Positions 43,298-52,262 of a stretch of DNA of 64,000 nt are shown one piece after another. The position numbers and the translations under genes are program-made. The notes beneath the pieces were generated by a model that saw only the letters and a program-made list of their open reading frames with translations, was not told where the DNA came from and made no database searches. The stretch is taken from assembly GCA_934096265.1 (NCBI GenBank), contig CAKOLI010000005.1:1-64000 (forward strand), read 5' to 3'. The stretch is from an uncultured Bacilli bacterium (GTDB lineage Bacteria; Bacillota_I; Bacilli_A; RF39; UBA660). How positions within the stretch are numbered: the first letter of the stretch is position 1; every line of letters starts with the position of its first letter.

Positions 43298-44158
43298 ATG
43301 AATATAAGTAGTAATTGGCATGATTATGAAATTTTGGCCACTGGAGATGGGGAAAAGATTGAAAGATTTGGTAATGTTGTTTTAAGAAGACCTGATCCTC
43401 AGATAATTTGGAATAAAAGTGATAGTACGATTTGGAATGACTGGGATGGGTATTATCATAGGAGTAATACTGGTGGTGGTAGTTGGGAGTTTAGGCGTAA
43501 GTTGAAAGATTATTGGACTATAAAATATAGAGATCTTACTTTTAAGATAAGTCCTACTAATTTTAAACATACTGGGATATTTCCTGAGCAAGCTACTAAT
43601 TGGGACTTTATTATGGATAATATTAAGGCTCATAGAGGAGAAGAATTTAGGGTACTTAATTTGTTTGCATATACAGGATGTGCCACGATGGCGGCTTCTT
43701 ATGCAGGAGCTAGTGAGGTTGTGCATGTTGATTCTTCTCGTGGGATGATTGAATGGGCTAAAGAAAATATGAAGTTATGTGGGCTTGAAGATAATATGAT
43801 TAGATATATTCAAGAGGATTGTTTAAAGTTTATTGAAAGAGAGAAAAGAAGAGGTAGAACATATCACGCTATTATAATGGATCCTCCTAGTTATGGAAGG
43901 GGTCCTAGTAAAGAGATATGGAAGTTAGAAGATAATTTAGGGCAACTTCTTGAGGGAGTTAAAGATATATTAGATAAAGATTTTTGTTTCTTACTTATTA
44001 ATTCTTATACAACAGGGATTAGCCCTACTTCGCTTGGGAACTTGCTTAAGCTTACTTTTAATAATTGTAAAGTGATTACAGGAGAAATAGGATTACCTGT
44101 TACTGAGAATAATTTGGTATTACCTTGTGGAATATATGGAAAAGTCTTTAAAGATTAA
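43298..44158 (+). CDS. Class I SAM-dependent rRNA methyltransferase (RlmI/RlmK-related)
   Basis: This 286-residue enzyme begins MNISSNWHDYEILATGDGEK. The SAM-binding motif LNLFAYTGCATMAASYAGA is followed by VHVDSSRGMIEWAKENMKL, and the catalytic-site segment is IIMDPPSYGRGPSKEIWKLE. The family modifies 23S rRNA cytosine; no PUA domain is present, so the exact target is uncertain. ATG 43298 behind GAGGTGAC is chosen; the upstream in-frame extension to 43217 has no support. The coding strand is G/T-rich, unlike the left half of the window. It overlaps the next gene by 32 bases. Confidence 0.88.
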   Translation: MNISSNWHDYEILATGDGEKIERFGNVVLRRPDPQIIWNKSDSTIWNDWDGYYHRSNTGGGSWEFRRKLKDYWTIKYRDLTFKISPTNFKHTGIFPEQATNWDFIMDNIKAHRGEEFRVLNLFAYTGCATMAASYAGASEVVHVDSSRGMIEWAKENMKLCGLEDNMIRYIQEDCLKFIEREKRRGRTYHAIIMDPPSYGRGPSKEIWKLEDNLGQLLEGVKDILDKDFCFLLINSYTTGISPTSLGNLLKLTFNNCKVITGEIGLPVTENNLVLPCGIYGKVFKD

Positions 44159-44816
44159 TATTATATATGAAGATAATCATATTATAGTAGTAGAAAAGCC
44201 TATTAATGTTCCTGTTCAAGCTGATGATAGTAATGATTTAGATTTGATTACGATGATTAAAAGTTATTTAAAGGATAAGTATAATAAGTTAGGAAATGTA
44301 TATTTAGGAATGGTGCATAGGCTTGATAGGCCTGTTGGGGGAATAATGGTGTTTGCAAAAACTTCAAAGGCTTCTTCTAGGTTAAGTGAGCAAATTAGGA
44401 ATAAGCAAGTTAAGAAGAGGTATTATGCTGTTTTATGTGGTAATGTTAGAGAAAGTGATATTCTTAGAGATTATTTAATTAAAGATAAGAGGACTAATAA
44501 TAGTTATGTAACAGATGAATATAATGGTAAGGAAGCTATTTTGGAATATAGAAGGATTGGTTGTAAGGATAATTTTAGTCTTGTAGATATTAATCTTATT
44601 ACTGGAAGATCACATCAGATTAGGGTTCAGTTTGCTAGTCGTGGATTCCCTTTGTATGGTGATTTTAGATATAATAAGAAAGTTACTAAAGGTAGTGATA
44701 TAGCACTATTTGCTTATATGCTAGAGTTTGTTCATCCTACTCTTAAGGAAGTAATGCGTTTTAGAATTAAGATACCAAATAGGTATCCATTTAATATTTT
44801 TGGAGGTGCTAAATGA
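44127..44816 (+). CDS. RluA family pseudouridine synthase
   Basis: This 229-residue protein has the RluA catalytic motif MVHRLDRPVGGIMVFAKTSK with the nucleophilic Asp near residue 67, an N-terminal INIIYEDNHIIVVEKP, and the C-terminal ITGRSHQIRVQFASRGFPLYG. There is no S4 domain. It isomerises uridine in rRNA or tRNA. It starts at ATG 44127 or 44136 inside the methyltransferase gene and overlaps the next gene by 4 bases (ATGA). Confidence 0.92.
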   Translation: MEYMEKSLKINIIYEDNHIIVVEKPINVPVQADDSNDLDLITMIKSYLKDKYNKLGNVYLGMVHRLDRPVGGIMVFAKTSKASSRLSEQIRNKQVKKRYYAVLCGNVRESDILRDYLIKDKRTNNSYVTDEYNGKEAILEYRRIGCKDNFSLVDINLITGRSHQIRVQFASRGFPLYGDFRYNKKVTKGSDIALFAYMLEFVHPTLKEVMRFRIKIPNRYPFNIFGGAK

Positions 44817-45370
44817 CTGGTTTAGAAGATGCAAAGTTAAAAATTGAGAATTTTAGGAAGGAAATGGAACAAGTTAAAAGAAATGATGAAGAGGAATTTT
44901 TAAAATTAGTTATAGGGGTTCTTATGGATTGTTTAGGCTGTGTTTCTTCTGCTTCGGAATTTAATTATAATGATAAATGGCTTTATATAAGTTATAAGAT
45001 ACATAATGCTATAGTATATTTATGTAAGTATATTGATAGAGATGAGTATAATATTAATAAGAATGATTTAGATTTATTGCTTCAAAATGTTAGGCTATCT
45101 AAAAAGAGTACTAAAGTGTTATATAAGAGAATTAGGAAGATAGCTGGTAGAATAGATATTAATGAAGTTAGTGATGAAATTACTGACTTACTTATGATGT
45201 TAGCTTATGTTTTAGTTAATATTAGTAATAGGATAGCTAAGGAAAAAGAGATTGGTGTTAAGTTAAATTGTGCTGATGGTTATTTTATACCTATGATGCC
45301 TTCTTGTAATGAGTTTGATTTTATAAGTGCAAATGAAAGTATGAAGAAGATGATAAAAGAAAAAAAATAG
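44813..45370 (+). CDS. Unknown helical protein, 185 residues
   Basis: This acidic, fully alpha-helical cytoplasmic protein has no transmembrane segment. Sequence such as EFLKLVIGVLMDCLGCVSSA and DEITDLLMMLAYVLVNISNR has the helical pattern of all-alpha NTP pyrophosphohydrolases (MazG-like), but no EExxE metal motif is seen, so this is not claimed. It overlaps the pseudouridine synthase by 4 bases and is followed by a bidirectional terminator facing dnaE. Confidence 0.65.
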   Translation: MTGLEDAKLKIENFRKEMEQVKRNDEEEFLKLVIGVLMDCLGCVSSASEFNYNDKWLYISYKIHNAIVYLCKYIDRDEYNINKNDLDLLLQNVRLSKKSTKVLYKRIRKIAGRIDINEVSDEITDLLMMLAYVLVNISNRIAKEKEIGVKLNCADGYFIPMMPSCNEFDFISANESMKKMIKEKK

Positions 45371-45398
45371 TACTAATTTGTATATTAGGCTATTTTTT
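45362..45398. terminator. Bidirectional terminator between the 44813 gene and dnaE
   Basis: AAAATAG-ta-CTAAT / ATTAG-g-CTATTTT forms a long stem, with A-run before and T-run after, so it works on both strands. It lies in a 14-base gap between convergent genes. Confidence 0.85.
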
Positions 45399-48306
45399 TT
45401 ATGTCATCTACAACTAGTTGGTATTCATCAAATCTTTTTTCTATACGCCCTGTGACACGGATAATATTTGTTTTTTGTAAATTTTTATTGTTAGTATATA
45501 CGTTTGGAAAGAATGTTAATGATATACTTCCATATTCATCTGAAGCGGTTATAAAGGCCATAACATCATTTTTTTTAGTAATTACTTCTTTTATGTTTTC
45601 TATTATTAGTATTAGTGTTACTCTTTTATTAAAATTTTCTTTTATATTAAGAGTAATGTTATCAGTAGGTAAGCGATATTTACTTACTGGATGAATGCTT
45701 AAATAGAAGTTAAAGCTAGATAATTCTAAGTTTATGAGTGTATCTTTATCATATTCTGGGTAAGTTATAATATTAGGTTTTTCTATTTCTAGTAAGCCTA
45801 TATCTTTAGTTAGTTCAGCATAGTTTATAATGTTATCTAGGTTTTCTATAAGAGTTTTTTTATTTAAGTTAAAGCAGTTAAAACAGCCTGCGTTTATTAG
45901 AGAGGTAATCACTTTTTTGTTTACAATGTTTCCGTATGTTCTGCATATAAAGTCTATACAATCTTTGTATGGGCCAGATTCTCTTTCTTTAATTATTTCA
46001 TTACTTGCATTGTAGCCTATATTTTTGATAATTGAAAATGGGCAAATGATATTATTGTTATCAATTATGTATGTATCTTTACTTTTTTGAATATCTGGTG
46101 GTAATATTTGGATGTTTTTTGCTCTTGCTTCGTTGATGTATGATTTTGTTTTAATTTCACTTCCTAATGAGTTATTTAGAAGACTAATAATAAAGTATTT
46201 GTAGAAGTGTGTTTTTAAGAAGGCCATATTATATGCTAGTATAACATATGATACAGAGTGGCTTAGATTGAAACCATATCCTGCGAATTTGATAATTAGG
46301 TTATATACTTTTACTGCGGTTTGTTCTTCATATCCACGTTCAATGCTTCTTTTTATAAACTTTTCTTTTTCATTTAGTAATATTTCTTCTTTTTTCTTAG
46401 ACATTGCTCTTCTTAAGACATCGGCTTCTCCTAGGGAATATCCCGCTAGAACATGGGCTATTTGCATTATTTGTTCTTGATAGATGATGATGCCGTATGT
46501 GGGTTCTAGGATGGGCTTTAAAGAAGGGTCTAGGTAATCTATTTTTTCTTTTTTTTCTTTTCTTTTAATATAGCTATCTATATTATCCATAGGTCCTGGT
46601 CTAAAAAGGGCGATTGCCGCGATTAAATCATTAAGGTTAGTTGGTTTTAGTTTTTTTAAGAAGTTTTTCATACCATTTGATTCGAATTGAAAGATGCCAT
46701 CGGTATCTGCATTATAAAATATTTCTAAAGTTTTTTTATCATCTAAAGGGATGTTAGTCATGGTTATATTTAAGTTTTCATTTCTTTTTATATTTTTAAT
46801 TATTTCATCTATGATAGTTAGATTGCTAATACCTAGAAAGTCCATTTTTAAAAGTCCTAATTCTTCTAAGTCGTTTTTATTATTAGAGTAAGCTGTTAGG
46901 TAGATACCTGTATCATTTTTATATAGCGGGATTATTTCATCTAGGTTTTTATTTGATATGATAATGCCTGCGGCATGGACGGAGATATGTCTAGGTAGTC
47001 CTTCTAGGTGTATTGCTATGTCATATAGTTTTCTTAGTTCACTAGATGAAGATATTATTGATTTTAATTTAGGATTCTTTTGGTATGAAGATAGTAGGTC
47101 TTTCTCGGTAATTTCTTTAGATATGGTGTTTAGTAGAGATGGAGATATAGCTAAGGTTCTACCTACATCTTTGATTGCTTGTTTAGAGGCAAGGGTGTTA
47201 AATGTTATGATACCTGCTACTTTCTTACTACCATATTTGTTTACTACGTAGTTTATAACTTCTTCTCTTTTTACACTGTCGATATCTATATCTATATCCG
47301 GCATGGTAATTCTTTCTGGATTTAGAAATCTTTCAAAAAGGAGATTGTATTTTAATGGGTCTATTTCAGTTATACCTAGGGTATATGCTACTAGACTTCC
47401 TGGGGCGCTTCCCCTTCCAGGTCCTATTAAAATGTCGTGTTGTTTTGCATATTTAACGTAGTCATATACTACTAGAAAATAGTTACAAAAGCCCATTTTG
47501 TTTATAACTTCTATTTCATAATTTAATCTATCTTGATATTCTTTTGGAATGTTTCCATTTAATCGTTTATTTAGTCCTTTGTTACATAGTTTGGTTAGGT
47601 ATTCTAATTCGTTAATATCTTCTTTATATTTAGGAAGAAGATTAGGAGTATATGTAATAGTAACATTGCACATGTCACTTATTTTTTTTGTGTTTAAAAT
47701 ATCTGTTTCTGTAGATAGATTAAGAATTTCTTCTTGGGATAGTAGATGATGGGATTTATGAGTATTTAATTGGTATTCGCCTAAGACTTTTCCCTCTTTT
47801 ATCATATATAGATAATCTAGGTATTTATAGTCATTTACTGATGTATATAGAACGTTAGTGATAAGGACGCATGGATGTGTTATTCGTTTTCTCTCTTCTT
47901 TATTGCTATAACCTATATATTTATCTTTAAATAAATTATATATTTCATCATTATATGATGAAAATGGCATAATTAGTATTAAATTATCTTGATTAGTTAT
48001 ATCTTTAATAGTTAGTTCTGTTTCTGATGTAAGCGTTGATAGTTTAATTAGTGCTTTATAACCTTGATTATTTTTAGATAAAAGAATTATGGATGTATTA
48101 TCTATCTTAACTGTAAGTCCTATTATAGGTTTTATTTGATATTTTAAGCAGCATTTATAAAATTCCATTACTCCAAACATGTTGTTATCTGTAATGGCTA
48201 ATGAGGTATAGTTTAATTTTTTGGCAGTAATAACTAACTTTTCAATTAGATTTAGACTTTCTAATAATGAATAGCAAGTTTTAAGTTGTAGTGGAACATA
48301 ATTCAT
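45385..48306 (-). CDS. dnaE: DNA polymerase III alpha subunit DnaE (short form)
   Basis: This replicative polymerase has 973 residues, short beside the usual 1,100 or more. The catalytic Asp residues are visible in TMPDIDIDIDSVKREE (about 336-351) and LLKMDFLGISNL; GPGRGSAPGSLVAYTLGI and ALFRPGPMDNIDSYI are diagnostic. The N-terminal PHP domain has lost its metal ligands: the first motif reads LQLKTCYSLLES where HVHSEYSLLD is usual. The C-terminus is an OB-fold (GSISLTFFPNVY, RVTGRIEKRFDEYQLVV). In Bacilli DnaE works with PolC at the fork; PolC is not in this window. Coding strand is A/C-rich. Confidence 0.95.
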   Translation of the reverse strand: MNYVPLQLKTCYSLLESLNLIEKLVITAKKLNYTSLAITDNNMFGVMEFYKCCLKYQIKPIIGLTVKIDNTSIILLSKNNQGYKALIKLSTLTSETELTIKDITNQDNLILIMPFSSYNDEIYNLFKDKYIGYSNKEERKRITHPCVLITNVLYTSVNDYKYLDYLYMIKEGKVLGEYQLNTHKSHHLLSQEEILNLSTETDILNTKKISDMCNVTITYTPNLLPKYKEDINELEYLTKLCNKGLNKRLNGNIPKEYQDRLNYEIEVINKMGFCNYFLVVYDYVKYAKQHDILIGPGRGSAPGSLVAYTLGITEIDPLKYNLLFERFLNPERITMPDIDIDIDSVKREEVINYVVNKYGSKKVAGIITFNTLASKQAIKDVGRTLAISPSLLNTISKEITEKDLLSSYQKNPKLKSIISSSSELRKLYDIAIHLEGLPRHISVHAAGIIISNKNLDEIIPLYKNDTGIYLTAYSNNKNDLEELGLLKMDFLGISNLTIIDEIIKNIKRNENLNITMTNIPLDDKKTLEIFYNADTDGIFQFESNGMKNFLKKLKPTNLNDLIAAIALFRPGPMDNIDSYIKRKEKKEKIDYLDPSLKPILEPTYGIIIYQEQIMQIAHVLAGYSLGEADVLRRAMSKKKEEILLNEKEKFIKRSIERGYEEQTAVKVYNLIIKFAGYGFNLSHSVSYVILAYNMAFLKTHFYKYFIISLLNNSLGSEIKTKSYINEARAKNIQILPPDIQKSKDTYIIDNNNIICPFSIIKNIGYNASNEIIKERESGPYKDCIDFICRTYGNIVNKKVITSLINAGCFNCFNLNKKTLIENLDNIINYAELTKDIGLLEIEKPNIITYPEYDKDTLINLELSSFNFYLSIHPVSKYRLPTDNITLNIKENFNKRVTLILIIENIKEVITKKNDVMAFITASDEYGSISLTFFPNVYTNNKNLQKTNIIRVTGRIEKRFDEYQLVVDDIKKIA

Positions 48307-48344
48307 AAATCTATACCTCCTTTTAGTTATAAATTTTTATATTT

Positions 48345-48368
48345 AAAAAGAAAGATTTAATTCTTTCT
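48345..48368 (-). terminator. Terminator (minus strand) after the 48378 gene
   Basis: On the minus strand, AGAAAGAATT / AATCTTTCT forms a stem followed by T-rich sequence, just after the stop of the 48378 gene and before dnaE. Confidence 0.65.
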
Positions 48369-48377
48369 ATGAAATGT

Positions 48378-48875
48378 TTATTTTAATATTAATAAGGCAA
48401 TGATTACAGATGTAAAAATAATTAGTGCTAATAATCCAAATATTTTAGCATAACCATTTTTATTAATTGCATTTAGTAAGTTAATTTTAAACATATCTTG
48501 TTCTTTATGATTATTAGACACCATTACTCCTTTATAAGTGGATAATTGCGTTAAGTGACCTTCTGTCAATATTTCTTCTGGAGTGATAGTGTTTAAAAGA
48601 ACTATTTTCCCATTTTCAAAAACAGAATAATGTAGAATTATATCACCATGTACTTTTGCAAATGTTTTGTCTGTTGGAAGTTTTAATTCGTATTTGGTTA
48701 TACCAGTTTCACTGTTGGTAGATGTTATTACACCTAAAAAATTACCTTCTCTTAAGGCTGGATAATATTCAAATAGTAATTTTTTATATGCTAACATGTT
48801 ATATTTTTTTACTGATCTTTCTTTTTTCTTGAATTCATTTTCATTTACATAATCTATAATGTATGAATTTTTCAT
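48378..48875 (-). CDS. Unknown tail-anchored protein, 165 residues
   Basis: The N-terminal 140 residues are soluble with a beta-rich middle part (EGNFLGVITSTNSETGITKY, DIILHYSVFENGKIVLL), and a single transmembrane helix forms the C-terminus (about 143-163). Start ATG 48875 behind AAAGGGTG is chosen; the listed GTG 9 bases earlier is inside the binding site. It lies downstream of another tail-anchored gene and dnaI. No family is recognised. Confidence 0.62.
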   Translation of the reverse strand: MKNSYIIDYVNENEFKKKERSVKKYNMLAYKKLLFEYYPALREGNFLGVITSTNSETGITKYELKLPTDKTFAKVHGDIILHYSVFENGKIVLLNTITPEEILTEGHLTQLSTYKGVMVSNNHKEQDMFKINLLNAINKNGYAKIFGLLALIIFTSVIIALLILK

Positions 48876-48887
48876 CTTTTTCACCCT

Positions 48888-49181
48888 TTAAATTCTATTT
48901 ATTATAACAATGATAATTATTGCGAATAGTGCTAGTATTAGTCCTAAACCCGCCATTTTAGTAAATCCTTTATTACTTGGCCCTATATTTGAGGTAAATG
49001 GATTCGAGCTAGGTCTTCTTACTAATGTTTTTGGTTTGTTAGCAAAAGTAATTTTGCCTTTGTTAATTGAGCTTGGAGAATAACCTGATTCTGTTTTTTC
49101 AATTCCATATGTAGTATCTTCTATTTCCTTTGTAATAATGTCGTTTACTTTTATTTCTTTATTTGTATTTTCTTCGTACAT
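48888..49181 (-). CDS. Unknown small tail-anchored protein, 97 residues
   Basis: A polar, Ser/Pro/Lys-rich, probably disordered N-terminal part (KPKTLVRRPSSNPFTSNIGP) is followed by one C-terminal transmembrane helix (about 75-96). It starts 9 bases after dnaI ends, so it is probably cotranscribed with dnaB-dnaI. No known family. Confidence 0.6.
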   Translation of the reverse strand: MYEENTNKEIKVNDIITKEIEDTTYGIEKTESGYSPSSINKGKITFANKPKTLVRRPSSNPFTSNIGPSNKGFTKMAGLGLILALFAIIIIVIINRI

Positions 49182-49190
49182 AATTATGCC

Positions 49191-50111
49191 TCACTTTCTT
49201 TTATTTTCACTAATCAATTCTATTTGGTTAGTTAAATACTTAATTCTTTCTATAATTCTTCTTGATTTTACTTTATCTACACTTTTACTAGCTATACTTA
49301 AGTGTTCTTCTAATTCTTTGATGTTTAAGTTAGATGTAAAGAATGTAGGTAGATGGGATTGCATTCTATATTGTAGTATAGTGCCTAATATTTCATCTCT
49401 TCCCCATGCTGTAGTTGTCTCGGCACCTATATCATCAATTAATAATAATTCTACTTTCTTTATATAGTTAAATTGTGTGTTAAATGATTCGTCATCACCA
49501 AAGCTTGATTTTAGGCTTCTTAAAAATTCTGGAAAATATATAATGGCTATTTTGCTCCCCTTTTTGGCCAGTTCGTTTAGCATAGCTGAAATTAAGTAGG
49601 TTTTGCCACATCCGAAGTTACCTGTTAAATATAGTCCTTTAATAAACTCTTCTTTTTTATAGTTATCTAAGAAGTTTTTTAGCCATTTTATTACTTCTAT
49701 TCTAGCAGTATCATCTGTATATATATCTTTCATCTTGGCATTTTTTATTTCTTTTGGCATGTCAAGGATGTAGATGTTATCTTTATATTTGTTATTTTCT
49801 TCTAAAGCTTTTTGATACTTACATGGAGTGTAGAAAAAGTTGATATTATCTTCTTCTACTGTAGGATAGTATACATATCCTTTTACTTCATTAGGACATT
49901 TTAGTATGCTTTTACATTTTTGACAGTTTCTGAGTTCACATGCTGTTTTTTCTAATTTTGAAGTATATTTCATTAAAGTTTTTTTGCTTGTGTGAAGTGT
50001 ATTTACTATTTTCTTAAACATATCATCTTGACATGATTCGTCGTAGTTTTTCTCTAAGATAAAATTATTTTCGCGATAGCTATGTTTTAATATATCTTTT
50101 AGACTCTCCAT
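49191..50111 (-). CDS. dnaI: Primosomal helicase-loader DnaI
   Basis: This 306-residue AAA+ protein has a cysteine-rich N-terminal region (CELRNCQKCKSILKCPNE, about 61-78) like the zinc-binding helicase-interaction domain of Bacillus DnaI, Walker A LTGNFGCGKTYL (about 165) and Walker B LLLIDDIGAE (about 228), then a sensor-1 TFFTSNLN. It loads the replicative helicase DnaC onto origin DNA together with DnaB and DnaD. It shares a TAATG overlap with dnaB. Confidence 0.92.
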   Translation of the reverse strand: MESLKDILKHSYRENNFILEKNYDESCQDDMFKKIVNTLHTSKKTLMKYTSKLEKTACELRNCQKCKSILKCPNEVKGYVYYPTVEEDNINFFYTPCKYQKALEENNKYKDNIYILDMPKEIKNAKMKDIYTDDTARIEVIKWLKNFLDNYKKEEFIKGLYLTGNFGCGKTYLISAMLNELAKKGSKIAIIYFPEFLRSLKSSFGDDESFNTQFNYIKKVELLLIDDIGAETTTAWGRDEILGTILQYRMQSHLPTFFTSNLNIKELEEHLSIASKSVDKVKSRRIIERIKYLTNQIELISENKRK

Positions 50112-51406
50112 TACTTATACTCCTTTAGCAATTCTTCAATTGTATTTTTTTCTTCTTCGGTTATTTCTTTTTTAGCTATTTCTTTATCAAACCATTCTGG
50201 GACTTTTACATCTTTATTTATTTCTGTATTTTTATATGAAACGTTCTTTCTGTATTTCTTGTGTTCTTTTTCGCACGCCATCATAGCTTCATCTACGGTT
50301 TCTATTTTAAGTCTTTGCCATTGTCCTGCGATAGTTTCTATAAAGGATCTGTTTAGTTTTTTGTTGTTTACTTTAAGACAGTAATCTAATAGTACGTTGA
50401 CAACACCTGGTTTTAATCCATATGAAACAACTAAGTCTTCGATTAACTTTAAATCTCTTTTGGTTGGTTCCATTTGGTTGTTGCGGCTTTTTAGTAGATT
50501 TCTTGGTGAGATAGTTTCAAAATCATAAATTATTTTTGCTCTATTAGAATTATCTCCAATGGGTTTTCTTAAAAATTCTGGTTGTGTATTATCTACAACG
50601 CTTGGCAATAAGCCTCCGTTGTCAAATTGATAGAAATTGCGGCAATTTTTTCTTAGTTCATCTTTAGCTATTAGACCTTTTTCATTTATGCATGTTTTAA
50701 TTATATTTGACATTCTTAATACATCTATATCATATATGAATGATAAGTTTAGAACTAATTCTTTAATTTCTTTAGTAAAAGCTTTACTGTTAATGATGTT
50801 TTTAGGGATGCTTTCTATTAGAAAATCAAAATCAAAGTTGGTATTAATGCGTAATTTGAGTTTATTAGTTTTTCTTATGTTATCATTTATTATTTCATAT
50901 GATGTTAATGGAATAGAAGCAAAAACGTCATTAAAAGATGCTGTTATGTCTTTATATGATGAAGTATTTATTTTGGGTAATTTAAAGTAGTTAACTAATT
51001 TTTCATATTCTTTTTTACCAATGTTATTATATAGAACTATATTTAAAATTGGATGATTGAAAAATTCACTAGCACTTATTGGAGAATATAATTCATAAAG
51101 ATAATTATTAACGCTATCTTCTTTTACGTATGTTTTAAGTAGTCCAATAGCCTCAAGTTTTTTTCTTGAGACAATAAATTCTTCAATAGACATATGCATG
51201 TTGGTTATTAAATGATGATGGGTAAGTTCTGTACTTAATATTTCACTTTTTTCTAAGTCAGAACATAATGCATTATATAGCATAATTGGTATAGGCCCTA
51301 TGATGGGTAAGTATAATAGGTTAAGGATTTTTTTGTCTTCGTTTACTAATATACTTTTATTTACAACCACATATGTATCCGCGGGTAAGATTTTATAGTT
51401 TTCCAT
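50111..51406 (-). CDS. dnaB: Replication initiation and membrane attachment protein DnaB (DnaB/DnaD family)
   Basis: This 431-residue protein is placed by its sequence pattern (an N-terminal winged-helix region, about 1-130, with IGPIPIMLYNALCSDLEKSE) and DnaB_2-type C-terminal segments: EPTKRDLKLIEDLVVSYGLK, GVVNVLLDYCLKVNNKKLNR and IAGQWQRLKIETVDEAM. In Bacilli it helps load the helicase with DnaI. Direct overlap with dnaI supports the call. The start ATG 51406 has a GGTGGTCAT-type site. No signal is seen in the 70-base gap upstream. Confidence 0.9.
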   Translation of the reverse strand: MENYKILPADTYVVVNKSILVNEDKKILNLLYLPIIGPIPIMLYNALCSDLEKSEILSTELTHHHLITNMHMSIEEFIVSRKKLEAIGLLKTYVKEDSVNNYLYELYSPISASEFFNHPILNIVLYNNIGKKEYEKLVNYFKLPKINTSSYKDITASFNDVFASIPLTSYEIINDNIRKTNKLKLRINTNFDFDFLIESIPKNIINSKAFTKEIKELVLNLSFIYDIDVLRMSNIIKTCINEKGLIAKDELRKNCRNFYQFDNGGLLPSVVDNTQPEFLRKPIGDNSNRAKIIYDFETISPRNLLKSRNNQMEPTKRDLKLIEDLVVSYGLKPGVVNVLLDYCLKVNNKKLNRSFIETIAGQWQRLKIETVDEAMMACEKEHKKYRKNVSYKNTEINKDVKVPEWFDKEIAKKEITEEEKNTIEELLKEYK

Positions 51407-51477
51407 ATGACCACCATCTTTAATACAATTATAACTTATTTAATTAATATTGTAAATAAAGGATTAGATTATTTTAC

Positions 51478-52194
51478 TTATTTTTTTGTAGTTTTATTAA
51501 ATGTGGGAGAATATTCTTGTAAGGTTAATAAGTAGATTGAAAATATAGTTCCTAGTGTGCTTAGTAACATTACTGATGGTTGGTAGTATTCTATGATAAA
51601 GCCCATTAAATTAGAGACAATATGTAGGGTTATAGCTTTAGTTAGGTTTTGGTCTTTACTGTAGATAATGGTAATAATTATACCTATTATAAAAGCATAG
51701 GCTATTTTTATGGGAGTTATATGTATTATAGCAAAAATTAAGGATGATAATATTATGCTTTTTGATTTATTATTGAAATTAGTTAATGAGTTATAAAGGG
51801 AGTATCTAAATACTAGTTCTTCTATGATTGGACCAATAATCACAGTTCCACTAAAGGCAATAAATCTATTTAGGGTTATCGTGATAGAGGATTTGTTTAT
51901 TAAAAAAATTATGGAGTTTAATAATATGGGTAAGCATATGAATAGATAGATTTTAGGATACTCTCCTACTACATTGAATTTGTCTAATGTAATATGATTT
52001 TTTTTAAATAGATAGATAATATAAGTAAGGTTTGTTATTAGGACTATGATACTTGCATATTTATTTATAAATTTATCTATATTTTGTAAGTCATACATGC
52101 CATATAAAAATGATACTAAAAATAATACTACTTGATTTATTATTATTAAAATAAATACTGGTTTTAGAGAATTAATTAATTTTTTTATATACAT
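51478..52194 (-). CDS. CPBP family intramembrane metalloprotease
   Basis: This 238-residue membrane protein has seven or so hydrophobic segments and the CPBP/Abi motifs: PIIEELVFRYSLYNSL (EExxxR, about residue 131), FAIIHITPIKIAYAF (FxxxH, about 166) and a third region HIVSNLMGF. Family members process membrane proteins or bacteriocin-related substrates; the substrate here is unknown. ATG 52194 behind TAGGTGA is chosen over GTG 52203. Confidence 0.86.
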   Translation of the reverse strand: MYIKKLINSLKPVFILIIINQVVLFLVSFLYGMYDLQNIDKFINKYASIIVLITNLTYIIYLFKKNHITLDKFNVVGEYPKIYLFICLPILLNSIIFLINKSSITITLNRFIAFSGTVIIGPIIEELVFRYSLYNSLTNFNNKSKSIILSSLIFAIIHITPIKIAYAFIIGIIITIIYSKDQNLTKAITLHIVSNLMGFIIEYYQPSVMLLSTLGTIFSIYLLTLQEYSPTFNKTTKK

Positions 52195-52237
52195 ATTAAT
52201 CACCTACTTTAATTATACATATATTTACACAATTATT

Positions 52238-52262
52238 CAAAAAAAGATGCTAAGTGCATCTT
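52238..52262 (-). terminator. Terminator (minus strand) after the nucleotidyltransferase gene
   Basis: AAGATGC-ACTTA-GCATCTT on the minus strand is a perfect 7-bp stem followed by T7, directly after the stop of the 52261 gene. Confidence 0.85.

Noticed and set aside
44813..45370. MazG-like pyrophosphohydrolase
   Set aside because: Helical pattern only; the EExxE metal motif is missing.
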